Positions 7,941-14,732 of a stretch of DNA of 15,280 bases are shown piece by piece. A program made the translations under genes and the position numbers. Location of the stretch: the NCBI GenBank assembly GCA_902767465.1, contig CACXHM010000044.1:1-15280 (forward strand). Reading direction: 5' to 3'. Positions within the stretch are counted from its first letter, which is position 1; each line of letters opens with the position of its first letter. The notes under the pieces are model-generated. The model did not search any database. It saw only the letters and a list, made by a program, of their open reading frames with translations, and was not told where the DNA came from. The DNA is from an uncultured Bacteroidia bacterium (GTDB lineage: Bacteria > Bacteroidota > Bacteroidia > Bacteroidales > UBA932).

Positions 7941-9026
7941 ATGAACATTCTCATTACCTTGCTTGCGGTCTTTCGCGTTGCTTTCGTTGGAGACCCGCAG
8001 GTAGATAACGAAACAGAACTTGTCTACGCCCGGAGAAGCATTTATGCCGAACTCCGGGCGCGCAAGGATCTGGATCTTGTAGTGGTGCTGGGCGACATCG
8101 TCAATGAGAATCCGTCCCTTATCGTCCCGTCAGAAGCTTCTCTGGATTCGCTGCGCTGCTCTTGGGTAAGGCTTCATGGCAACCACGACGGCCCTGATCC
8201 TGTGCCGGACACCACTTTTGTTGCCGGCGGAGTTCGTTTTATCCTCATGAACAATGTCCGCCTTAAGCGGGGCAGGGACTATGAAGGGGGTTTTCTCGAA
8301 AGTCAGAAACGCTGGCTATCGGGAGTAGTGGGCAGCTGCAGTCCTTCGGAACGAATCGTCCTGTGTACCCATATTCCCCTTACCCATTCAAAGGGACTTG
8401 ACTCTCTTTCTGCCGTGCTGCATGGCCGTAACGACCTGCTTTTGGTATGCGGCCACACTCATCAGGTGGACAGGCGCAGTACCCCCTTTGGGGAGCAACT
8501 CACGGCAGGAGCTGCTTGCGGGAGTTGGTGGCGCGGTTTGAAAGATGGGTCCGGCAGTCCGTATGCACTTCAAAACTGCGGCTCTCCGAAAGGATGGTTT
8601 ATTGCGGATTTTGCGCCTTCGCGACAGCAATGGTATTCTCTTCGTTACAAATGCGTGGGACGCCCGGCTCCTGAGCAATGTTCCGTTAGACTAGACAGCA
8701 ATTTGATGGTTATCAATATTTTCGGCGGCTCGGTGGATGGTCGTGTCTCAGTCCGGATTGGTGGCCGTTGGCATGCTGCCGCAAGGTCTTCACGCGTAGC
8801 TCCGGAAGTGCTGGATGTGATAGAATTCAACCGTTCAATGACGCGCGACTACCGCAAAGCACATAAAGCCGATTTCATCCCTTTGCGTACGGTTAAATCT
8901 CCCCATATCTGGGCCCTGGACCTTGCGGATGATCCGTCCGCCCTGGCTGCACTTCGCGCCCGTCCCATTCGCATCCGCTACCGCGACCCGTCGATGCGCT
9001 TCAGCACCCGCGTTCCCGTTCGCTGA
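7941..9026 (+). CDS. Calcineurin-like metallophosphoesterase with C-terminal beta domain
   Basis: A 361-residue two-metal phosphoesterase. Motif I is GDPQ (Asp18, Gln20, so DxQ rather than DxH), then GDIV (Asp52), GNHD (80-83), THIPL (His144) and GHTH (His172, His174): the complete calcineurin-like set. The region after about 235, ending SMRFSTRVPVR, resembles the C-terminal MetallophosC-type beta domain of Bacteroidota enzymes. DxQ is also found in Mn-dependent ADP-ribose/CDP-alcohol diphosphatases, so phosphodiester or pyrophosphate substrates are plausible (inference). The N-terminus MNILITLLAVFRVAFVGDPQ is hydrophobic but runs straight into the first catalytic strand, leaving little room for a cleavable signal peptide. 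The frame upstream is open to a stop at 7890 without ATG, GTG or TTG, so a longer start is not available. It begins 5 bp after the propeller gene and is the only enzyme of the operon. Export is uncertain. Confidence 0.9.
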   Translation: MNILITLLAVFRVAFVGDPQVDNETELVYARRSIYAELRARKDLDLVVVLGDIVNENPSLIVPSEASLDSLRCSWVRLHGNHDGPDPVPDTTFVAGGVRFILMNNVRLKRGRDYEGGFLESQKRWLSGVVGSCSPSERIVLCTHIPLTHSKGLDSLSAVLHGRNDLLLVCGHTHQVDRRSTPFGEQLTAGAACGSWWRGLKDGSGSPYALQNCGSPKGWFIADFAPSRQQWYSLRYKCVGRPAPEQCSVRLDSNLMVINIFGGSVDGRVSVRIGGRWHAAARSSRVAPEVLDVIEFNRSMTRDYRKAHKADFIPLRTVKSPHIWALDLADDPSALAALRARPIRIRYRDPSMRFSTRVPVR

Positions 9027-9184
9027 TCCGTGTAATGTATCTTTTTGATACTCAGTATTTTACTTAAAACGTGTCGCTGCATTTTGCCGACTCGTTTTGA
9101 GGAAGTTATTGTCAATCAACGAATTGCACTCCACGCTGAATATTTTGTTTAATCGCAAAAACAGAGTAGATTTGTATCTGCAAA
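9027..9184. other. Intergenic spacer after the SusCD operon
   Basis: 158 non-coding bases. It holds a weak hairpin GTATC-TTTTT-GATAC (9037-9051) that is not followed by a proper T tract, and the promoter of the next gene near its right end. A small open frame from 9097 overlaps that promoter and is not credible as a gene. No confident terminator was seen for the SusCD operon. Confidence 0.6.
9144..9175 (+). promoter_or_regulatory. Promoter of the YgjP-like gene
   Basis: TTTG at 9144-9147, a 19-base spacer and TAGATTTGT at 9167-9175 form the best Bacteroidota-type promoter in the window (consensus TTTG, 19-21 bases, TAnnTTTG). The ATG at 9185 is ten bases beyond the -7 element, so the leader would be only about six or seven bases long. 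Confidence 0.72.
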
Positions 9185-9592
9185 ATGAGAATCACTCTGG
9201 GAGACATACTTTCCGGGCGGGTGCGGATTGTTGTGCGGAGACGCCGCCGCAGACTTCCCGAAACGGCAGAGGTGGCGGATTTGCGCGCTAAGGCCAAAGC
9301 CATCCTGCCAGGCAGGCTGAGAGAACTGGCTGCAGAGAATGGCTTTGAGTATAATCAGGTTCGAATCAAACACAACGTGAGCAACTGGGGGAGCTGCTCC
9401 AGCAAAGGCAATATCAACCTGAACCTTAATCTGATGCGTCTTCCGGAAGATTTGAGGGATTATGTAATGCTGCATGAACTTTGCCATCTGAAACATATGA
9501 ACCACGGGCCGGAGTTCCATGCCCTGCTGGAAAGCGTCTGTCCGGATCACAGGACACTGCGCAGCAGGTTGCGGGATTATAAGCTTATTTGA
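9185..9592 (+). CDS. Short YgjP/DUF45 (M48-like) zinc metalloprotein
   Basis: A 135-residue protein with the DUF45/YgjP metal-binding core: KHNVSNWGSCSSKGNINLN (62-80), HELCH (97-101) and NHGPEFH (106-112). His97, His101 and probably His107 bind zinc, with Glu98 as the catalytic candidate. The family is related to SprT and M48 metallopeptidases; E. coli YgjP has been described as a UTP pyrophosphatase, so proteolysis should not be assumed. It is shorter than E. coli YgjP (167 residues), lacking much of the N-terminal beta region. It carries six consecutive arginines at 18-23. An in-frame stop at 9167-9169 (within the promoter) excludes a longer start, so the short form is genuine. No signal peptide; cytoplasmic. 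It has its own promoter. Its last 18 bases, including the stop, recur exactly at 1300-1317. Confidence 0.88.
   Translation: MRITLGDILSGRVRIVVRRRRRRLPETAEVADLRAKAKAILPGRLRELAAENGFEYNQVRIKHNVSNWGSCSSKGNINLNLNLMRLPEDLRDYVMLHELCHLKHMNHGPEFHALLESVCPDHRTLRSRLRDYKLI
9575..9592 (+). repeat. Right copy of exact 18-bp direct repeat
   Basis: GATTATAAGCTTATTTGA, encoding the final DYKLI-stop of the YgjP-like protein, identical to 1300-1317 in the susC upstream region and in the same orientation. The two copies bracket 8.3 kb. Neither flank continues the match without a gap. Confidence 0.85.
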
Positions 9593-9658
9593 AGCGTGTT
9601 TTGTATCTGACTGATAATAAAAGAGTTGCGAAAAACGCCGAAATTGACGCATAGTTGC

Positions 9659-9667
9659 TATATTTGC
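9659..9667 (+). promoter_or_regulatory. Promoter -7 element of the U32-family gene
   Basis: TATATTTGC is a perfect TAnnTTTG match. No TTTG is found at the usual distance upstream, so the -33 element is weak. The G of the element is six bases before the A of the ATG at 9672, the same geometry as at the polyprenyl synthase gene. This predicts a leader of only a few bases or none. Confidence 0.6.
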
Positions 9668-9671
9668 AGCA

Positions 9672-10925
9672 ATGAACCGAAAAGATTTGGAAATAATGGC
9701 TCCGGCAGGCAATTTTGAATGTCTGCGTGCTGCTATTGAAGGGGGTGCGGATTCCGTGTATTTCGGAGTCGGCAACCTGAATATGAGGGCTCACTCGGCC
9801 AATAACTTCAAACCGGAGGACCTGAAGGAGCTTACACGCATCTGCCGCGAAGCCGGAGTAAAAAGCTATCTTACTCTCAACATCTGCCTATATCCGGAAG
9901 ATTTGCCGGACATGCGCAAAGCTCTCGACAAGGCAAAAGAGGCTGGAGTGAATGCCATAATTGCATCAGATATTGCTGCGATTGCGTATTGCCGCAGTAT
10001 CGGTCTGGAGGTTCACATTTCCACTCAGCTCAGTATTTCCAATCTTGAAGCGGTAAAATTTTATGCCCGGTTTGCCGATGTTGTGGTTCTGGCCCGCGAA
10101 CTGAATCTCGATCAGGTGAGGGAAATCTCCGACGGTATTGTCCGCGAAAACATAACCGGTCCTTCCGGGAATCTCGTGCGGATAGAGATGTTCGCCCATG
10201 GGGCCTTGTGCATGGCCATCTCCGGAAAATGCTATTTGAGCCTTCATACTGCGGGGCAGTCGGCTAATCGAGGAGAATGCATTCAGATATGCCGCCGCGG
10301 CTACGGGGTTACCGACCTCGAGACCGGCAATGAACTCAATATCGACAACAAATACATTATGTCCCCCAAGGACCTGTGTACCATAGAGTTCATGGATAAG
10401 ATAATTGGCGCCGGAGTCCGGGTTTTCAAGATAGAAGGCCGCGCCCGCAGCGCTGAATATGTAAAGCGCACCGCCCAGTGTTATCGGGAGGCTGCGGATG
10501 CAGTCTGCGAGGGAACCTATACACCCGAAAAGGCTGCTGAACTGAAAAGCCGCCTCTCGGAGGTGTTCAACCGCGGCTTCTGGGACGGATACTACCAGGG
10601 TGCACGCATGGGGCAGTGGAGCGATGTTTACGGTTCTCAGGCCACCCGGCGCAAGGTTTACGCCGGCAAGGTTACCAACTGGTTCGACCGCATCGGGGTG
10701 GCGGAAATAACCGTAGAGAGCGCTCCCGTCAAGGCTGGGGCCGATCTGATGGCAATCGGCAGCACCACGGGAGTTGTGGAGTTCAAGGCGGAAGATATCC
10801 GGGTGGAATTCGAGCCCGTGGCCGAGGCCCCAAAGGGCTGTAAATGCTCCGTCAAGGTGCCGGAGAAACTCCGCCGGGGAGACAAGGTTTATCTTTGGGA
10901 AAAAGTGACCCGCCTTACAGATTAA
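9672..10925 (+). CDS. trhP: U32-family tRNA hydroxylase, TrhP/YegQ-like
   Basis: A 417-residue U32-family protein. The N-terminal TIM-barrel part begins LEIMAPAGNFECLRAAIEGG and continues ADSVYFGVGNLNMR. The family signature spans about 172-208: E-x-F-A-H-G-A-L-C, S-G-K-C-Y-L-S, then NRGECIQICRR. Cys180, Cys187, Cys203 and Cys207 are the expected Fe-S cluster ligands. The C-terminal small beta domain (from about 325, VYAGKVTNWF) is that of the YegQ type, and the length fits YegQ/YrrO rather than the longer rRNA hydroxylase RlhA. Established role of TrhP: prephenate-dependent hydroxylation of U34 in tRNA anticodons, in the cytoplasm. The old label 'collagenase-like peptidase' is probably wrong for this subgroup. 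It has its own -7 element directly before the ATG. Its 3' end overlaps the convergent GH3 gene by 11 bp. Confidence 0.9.
   Translation: MNRKDLEIMAPAGNFECLRAAIEGGADSVYFGVGNLNMRAHSANNFKPEDLKELTRICREAGVKSYLTLNICLYPEDLPDMRKALDKAKEAGVNAIIASDIAAIAYCRSIGLEVHISTQLSISNLEAVKFYARFADVVVLARELNLDQVREISDGIVRENITGPSGNLVRIEMFAHGALCMAISGKCYLSLHTAGQSANRGECIQICRRGYGVTDLETGNELNIDNKYIMSPKDLCTIEFMDKIIGAGVRVFKIEGRARSAEYVKRTAQCYREAADAVCEGTYTPEKAAELKSRLSEVFNRGFWDGYYQGARMGQWSDVYGSQATRRKVYAGKVTNWFDRIGVAEITVESAPVKAGADLMAIGSTTGVVEFKAEDIRVEFEPVAEAPKGCKCSVKVPEKLRRGDKVYLWEKVTRLTD
10915..10925. other. Convergent coding overlap of the U32 and GH3 genes
   Basis: The plus-strand stop TAA (10923-10925) lies beyond the minus-strand stop (TAA on minus, 10917-10915), so the last 11 bases are coding on both strands. 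There is no room for intrinsic terminators between the genes; transcripts must read into each other's 3' ends or end by another mechanism. Confidence 0.85.
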
Positions 10926-13038
10926 ACTCCAGCATCTGATCTCCTGCCATTAGGATAAAGCGGCCGCTCTCGAAGAAGGGCCTGCCTTCGCTGTCCACAA
11001 AGCCGAGGTCGCGCATCTTGTCGATCTCGAAAACGAACTCTTCGGTCTGGCCCGCTTTTATCAGTCTCTTTTCGAAGTGCTTCAGTTCTTTGGCCGGGCG
11101 CGCTATGCTGCATGCCGGGTCGGTTATGTACCAAAGTACTACTTCCTTTCCGTCCCTGTCGGAAGTGTTGGTAACACTTACTCGGGCGGTGAGGCCGTCC
11201 AGTTTGAGATCTGAATACTCGAATTTGGAGTAACTCAGGCCGTAACCGAAATCGTAGAGGGGTGTGACCGGCACACCATCGATGTATATGCCCTGGTCGC
11301 CGCGTCGGGACGGATTGCGGTGATTGTAATAGAGGGGAATCTGCCCTTTGTCGTGAACGAATGTAAGCGGAAGTTTGCCGGAGGGGTTATGACGTCCGGA
11401 GAGCAGCCCTGCGACTGCAGGTCCGCCCATGTGGCCGGGGCACCAGGTGTAGAGAATGGCGGCGGCCTTTTCATTGATGCGGCTCAAGTCCAGCGGCCTT
11501 CCGGATTCTACGGTGACCACTATGGGTTTTCCCGTTGCTGCGAGTTTGAAGAAGAGCTCTTCCTGTTCTGCAGGCAGCGAAATGGATGCACGGGATTTGT
11601 TTTCGCCGGACCATTTGGACGGCTCTCCCAGGCAGAGGACCACCACGTCGCTGCTGCGGGCAAGCGAAAGCGCTTCGGCATCCGTCTTTGCAATGCGAAC
11701 GCCGGATCCGAATTCAGTGCTCATTCCTTCCAGGATGCTCACGCTCCTGTCGGTCTTTGCATGCGCCCTCCAGTTTCCGAGCACAGCGTCTTTGTCGTCG
11801 GCTATCGGGCCTGCGAGGGTTATCCGGCAGCCCTGCCGGAGGGGAAGGATGCCGTCGTTTTTGAGCAGCACCATCGATTCCTGGGCAAGATCTTCGAAGA
11901 GTTCTGCCTTAGCGGAGGGAGACATGGCTTCAGACCCGGACGGATCTGCATAAGGATGCTCGAAGAGCCCGAGACGGAACTTGACCCTCAGCACGCGGCG
12001 CACGGCCTCGTCCACATCCTTCATCTTGATTGCACCCTCGTCGATCAGCTCCTGCATGTGTTTCGGGTACACGTAATCGCACATATCCATCGCGGCGCCG
12101 GCGTTGAATGCGATCCTGCAGGCGTCCTTGAGGTTGTCGGCGGCGCCCTGGTTGACAAGCTGCTTCACCGCGGCCCAGTCGGTTACTACAAACCCCTCGT
12201 GGCCCCAGCGCTCCCGCAGTACCTCGGTCAGAAGATAATGCGAGGCAGTGGTAGGTACTCCGTTGAGGGTGTTGAACGAACTCATTACAGTCAGCGCCCC
12301 GGCGTCGATTCCGGAATGGAACGGGGGCAGATATGTGTCCCATAGCGACTGGAGGGAGATGTCGGTGGCGGCGTAGTCACGTCCGCCTTCCGATGCCCCG
12401 TAGCCGACGTAATGCTTCAGGCAGGCGGCAATGCGACCCGGCTGCGAAGGATCATCACCCTGATAGGCCTTCACAGTGGCTGCACAGAAACTTGCTGCAA
12501 GCAGCGGATCCTCACCGTAACCTTCCATTACGCGCCCCCAGCGGGCGTCGCGGGCAATATCGGTCATAGGACTGAAGTTCCACCTCACACCGGCCTCACG
12601 GCATTCCTGCGCTGTGATTTCATTTGCCCTGCCGGCGAGCTCCAGATTGAATGATGCAGCCTGTGCCAGCGGGATGGGGAAGCAGGAGTTGAAGCCGTGA
12701 ATGGCGTCGTAACCGAAAAGGATCGGAATACCCAGCCTTGTGCTGTCGACTGCGATGCGCTGCATGGCGTTGCCCAGTTCTGCCGTTTCAGACGTGTATA
12801 TCATAGATCCCACTATGGGCGGGATGTGTTCGTCGCCCCGCATGACGTTATTGGGGTTGTCGTTGCCGCCGAGACGGCTCTGGGTGAGCTGCCAGATCTT
12901 CTCTTCAGCAGTCATCCTGCGCAGAAGATCTTCGACCCGCTTTTCGATAGGAGCATCAGGGTTTTTATAGATCGTTTTTTCTTCGTTGCAGCAGACCGCA
13001 AGCAGGAGAACAAGCGATAAAGTCCAAATATTTTTCAT
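10915..13038 (-). CDS. bglX: Glycoside hydrolase family 3 beta-glucosidase
   Basis: A 707-residue GH3 enzyme of BglX type, releasing beta-linked glucose (or xylose) from oligosaccharides. The first domain (about 30-360) contains LFGYDAIHGF, RWGRVMEGYGEDP, KHYVGYG and the nucleophile motif VVTDWAAV with Asp287. The second domain (about 385-565) holds the likely acid/base Glu479 in SGENKSR. A fibronectin-III-like C-terminal domain starts near 600 (DFGYGLSYSKFEY). The N-terminus MKNIWTLSLVLLLAVCCNEE is a signal peptide, but the lipobox is atypical: Val or Cys sits before the candidate cysteine (Cys16 or Cys17) instead of Gly/Ala/Ser. Periplasmic location, possibly lipid-anchored, is inferred. 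It stands alone on the minus strand between housekeeping genes, is convergent with the U32 gene (11-bp overlap) and divergent from the S41 gene. It is unlikely to belong to the SusCD operon. Confidence 0.94.
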   Translation of the reverse strand: MKNIWTLSLVLLLAVCCNEEKTIYKNPDAPIEKRVEDLLRRMTAEEKIWQLTQSRLGGNDNPNNVMRGDEHIPPIVGSMIYTSETAELGNAMQRIAVDSTRLGIPILFGYDAIHGFNSCFPIPLAQAASFNLELAGRANEITAQECREAGVRWNFSPMTDIARDARWGRVMEGYGEDPLLAASFCAATVKAYQGDDPSQPGRIAACLKHYVGYGASEGGRDYAATDISLQSLWDTYLPPFHSGIDAGALTVMSSFNTLNGVPTTASHYLLTEVLRERWGHEGFVVTDWAAVKQLVNQGAADNLKDACRIAFNAGAAMDMCDYVYPKHMQELIDEGAIKMKDVDEAVRRVLRVKFRLGLFEHPYADPSGSEAMSPSAKAELFEDLAQESMVLLKNDGILPLRQGCRITLAGPIADDKDAVLGNWRAHAKTDRSVSILEGMSTEFGSGVRIAKTDAEALSLARSSDVVVLCLGEPSKWSGENKSRASISLPAEQEELFFKLAATGKPIVVTVESGRPLDLSRINEKAAAILYTWCPGHMGGPAVAGLLSGRHNPSGKLPLTFVHDKGQIPLYYNHRNPSRRGDQGIYIDGVPVTPLYDFGYGLSYSKFEYSDLKLDGLTARVSVTNTSDRDGKEVVLWYITDPACSIARPAKELKHFEKRLIKAGQTEEFVFEIDKMRDLGFVDSEGRPFFESGRFILMAGDQMLEFNL

Positions 13039-13130
13039 AATTTCTACTTTTTTGTAAAAATAGCTAATTTTACGATTAAAAAAGACATTTTCCGGATGCG
13101 GCCCGGATTATGCAGTAGAAATGCACGATT
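13039..13130. other. Divergent intergenic region between GH3 and S41 genes
   Basis: 92 AT-rich bases that must carry both promoters. A near-perfect 20-bp palindrome lies in the middle (listed separately). No exact TAnnTTTG with a well-spaced TTTG was found for either gene; the best -7 candidates end in A instead of G. Confidence 0.6.
13054..13073. promoter_or_regulatory. 20-bp near-perfect palindrome with overlapping divergent -7-like elements
   Basis: The half sites are GTAAAAATAG and CTAATTTTAC; 18 of 20 positions obey dyad symmetry around AGCT. Each strand reads a relaxed -7 element across it: TAATTTTA at 13065-13072 on plus, TATTTTTA at 13062-13055 on minus (consensus TAnnTTTG with final G changed to A). 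It could be a regulator's operator, a pair of overlapping divergent promoters, or both. Predicted leaders would be about 55 bases for the S41 gene and 13 for the GH3 gene. Confidence 0.45.
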
Positions 13131-14732
13131 ATGAAGAAATATCTGATACTTGTACTGCTTTCCCTTGGCATCAATGCAGGGGCACAGTCGAAACTTTTCA
13201 AACTCGGCCAGGCAATAGAGGTCCATACGTCAATCCTTCAGGAACTTAACCGCAGCTATGTGGATTCGCTTCCGGTGGAGAGGATGAGCACCGCCGGCAT
13301 CAACGCGATGCTTGCCGAACTTGATCCATATACCATCTACGTGCCGGAAGAGGAAAATGAAGATTTCGAAATGATGATAGGGAAGACCTATGGAGGGATA
13401 GGCGCCATCATTTATAAGCCTGAAAAAGACAAACCTGTACTTATCAATGAACCTTATGCGGGTTCTCCCGCAGCGCGTAACGGGCTTCAGTGCGGAGATG
13501 AGATCCTGGAGATAGACGGTAAGACTACCATAGGTCTCACGGCTGCAGAGTGTTCCGAACGGATGAAGGGCAAGCCTGGCACCAAGGTGGTCTTTCATGT
13601 GCGCAAGGTCCGTAGTGGAGAAATCATGGATATCAGCGTAATCCGCGAGAAGATTCATATTCCCGACATAGAATATGCCGGGCTGCTGGACGGCACCAAA
13701 ACCGGATATATTCTGATCGGTGGTTTTACGGAAGGGCTCGGGGCGGAGTTCCGTGCTAAAGTCGCGTCTCTACGCAAGCAGGGCATGGAAAAACTGGTGA
13801 TCGACCTCCGTGGAAATGGCGGCGGCTTGATGGGGGAGGCCGTGGGTATAGTTTCAGCCTTTGTTCCCAAGGGATCTCTGGTTGTGAGCTCTAAGGGCAA
13901 TTCCCTGGTGGGAGAACAGAAATTTCTTACCGACAAGGATCCTGTGGATTTGACCATCCCGTTGGTCGTAATGGTAGATTCCGGGTCGGCATCTGCATCA
14001 GAAATTGTGTCCGGAGCGCTCCAGGATATGGACAGGGCTACCATAATGGGTACCCGTACATTTGGGAAGGGTCTGGTGCAGGGAATACGTCCTCTGCCAT
14101 ATAATGGACAGCTCAAGATAACGACCGCAAAGTACTATACTCCGTCGGGACGTTGCGTGCAGGCTATCGACTATTCGCACCGAAATGAGGACGGCAGCGT
14201 GGGACACATTCCCGATTCTCTTACCCATGAGTTCAAAACCGCCCGCGGGCGCATCGTGCGCGACGGAGGCGGCATCACCCCGGATGTGGAGATCAAGGGT
14301 AAGGAGTATAGCCGTCTGGTGTACTCGCTGGTAGTGAACGGCGTGATAGAGCAATATGCGATGGAATATGTAAAGACGCACGAAAGCATCCCCGCTGCAA
14401 AGGATTACCATTTTACGGATTATGATTCCTTCGTAGAATTTGCACGTGACAAGAAATTCGACTATCGTTCCTCTGCCAAAACCTACTTCGACCAGATGAA
14501 GTCAACCCTGCAGAAGGATGATCTGGCGGATAGCATGAAAGAGCAACTGGATGCTATGGAGAAGGCTCTTGAGATAGGTAAGGAGGATTTCCTGCGGATG
14601 AAGAAGGATGAGATAGTGCCTTTCATCGAGCAGGAGATAGCGGTGCGCTACTGGTACCAGGTAGGCGGCGTGGAGATACGTCTCCGTTATGATGACGCCC
14701 TGCGTACCGCCCTGAAAAGCCCTTTGATATGA
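13131..14732 (+). CDS. S41-family C-terminal processing peptidase (PDZ serine protease)
   Basis: A 533-residue CtpA/Prc-like protease that cleaves exported proteins near their C-termini in the periplasm. Signal peptide about 1-18 (MKKYLILVLLSLGINAGAQ). An N-terminal helical segment with the family motif LDPYTIYVP (64-72) is followed by a PDZ domain (about 85-170, with AARNGLQCGDEILEIDGKTT). The S41 core contains GYILIGGF, LVIDLRGNGGG, the serine motif SGSASASEI (284-292) and the lysine motif TFGKGLVQ. Ser288 and Lys313 are the likely catalytic dyad, with the 25-residue spacing known from Prc. A C-terminal extension of about 150 residues (from about 380), largely helical and charged, follows, as in many Bacteroidota homologues. 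The start codon is the ATG at 13131; a nearby ATG at 13122 is out of frame. It overlaps rdgB by ATGA, implying co-translation. Confidence 0.94.
   Translation: MKKYLILVLLSLGINAGAQSKLFKLGQAIEVHTSILQELNRSYVDSLPVERMSTAGINAMLAELDPYTIYVPEEENEDFEMMIGKTYGGIGAIIYKPEKDKPVLINEPYAGSPAARNGLQCGDEILEIDGKTTIGLTAAECSERMKGKPGTKVVFHVRKVRSGEIMDISVIREKIHIPDIEYAGLLDGTKTGYILIGGFTEGLGAEFRAKVASLRKQGMEKLVIDLRGNGGGLMGEAVGIVSAFVPKGSLVVSSKGNSLVGEQKFLTDKDPVDLTIPLVVMVDSGSASASEIVSGALQDMDRATIMGTRTFGKGLVQGIRPLPYNGQLKITTAKYYTPSGRCVQAIDYSHRNEDGSVGHIPDSLTHEFKTARGRIVRDGGGITPDVEIKGKEYSRLVYSLVVNGVIEQYAMEYVKTHESIPAAKDYHFTDYDSFVEFARDKKFDYRSSAKTYFDQMKSTLQKDDLADSMKEQLDAMEKALEIGKEDFLRMKKDEIVPFIEQEIAVRYWYQVGGVEIRLRYDDALRTALKSPLI

Noticed and set aside
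9037..9051. Hairpin GTATC-TTTTT-GATAC after the phosphoesterase gene, considered as terminator
   Set aside because: The stem is only 5 bp and AT-rich, and the following bases (TCAGTATTTTACTT) are not a proper T tract.
9097..9291. Small plus-strand frame before and into the YgjP-like gene
   Set aside because: It contains the promoter of the YgjP-like gene and overlaps its coding start in another frame; no recognisable product.
9672..10925. U32 gene considered as a secreted collagenase-like protease
   Set aside because: No signal peptide; the four cysteines, the barrel and the C-terminal domain match the TrhP/YegQ tRNA hydroxylase group, for which protease activity is not the established role.
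11320..12345. Long open frame (341 codons) on the plus strand
   Set aside because: It lies entirely antisense to the GH3 gene, whose protein shows complete family motifs. The antisense translation has no recognisable domain and is a by-product of GC-rich codon usage.
10915..13038. GH3 beta-glucosidase considered as part of a polysaccharide locus with the SusCD pair
   Set aside because: It is on the opposite strand and separated from the operon by the YgjP-like and U32 genes, each with its own promoter.
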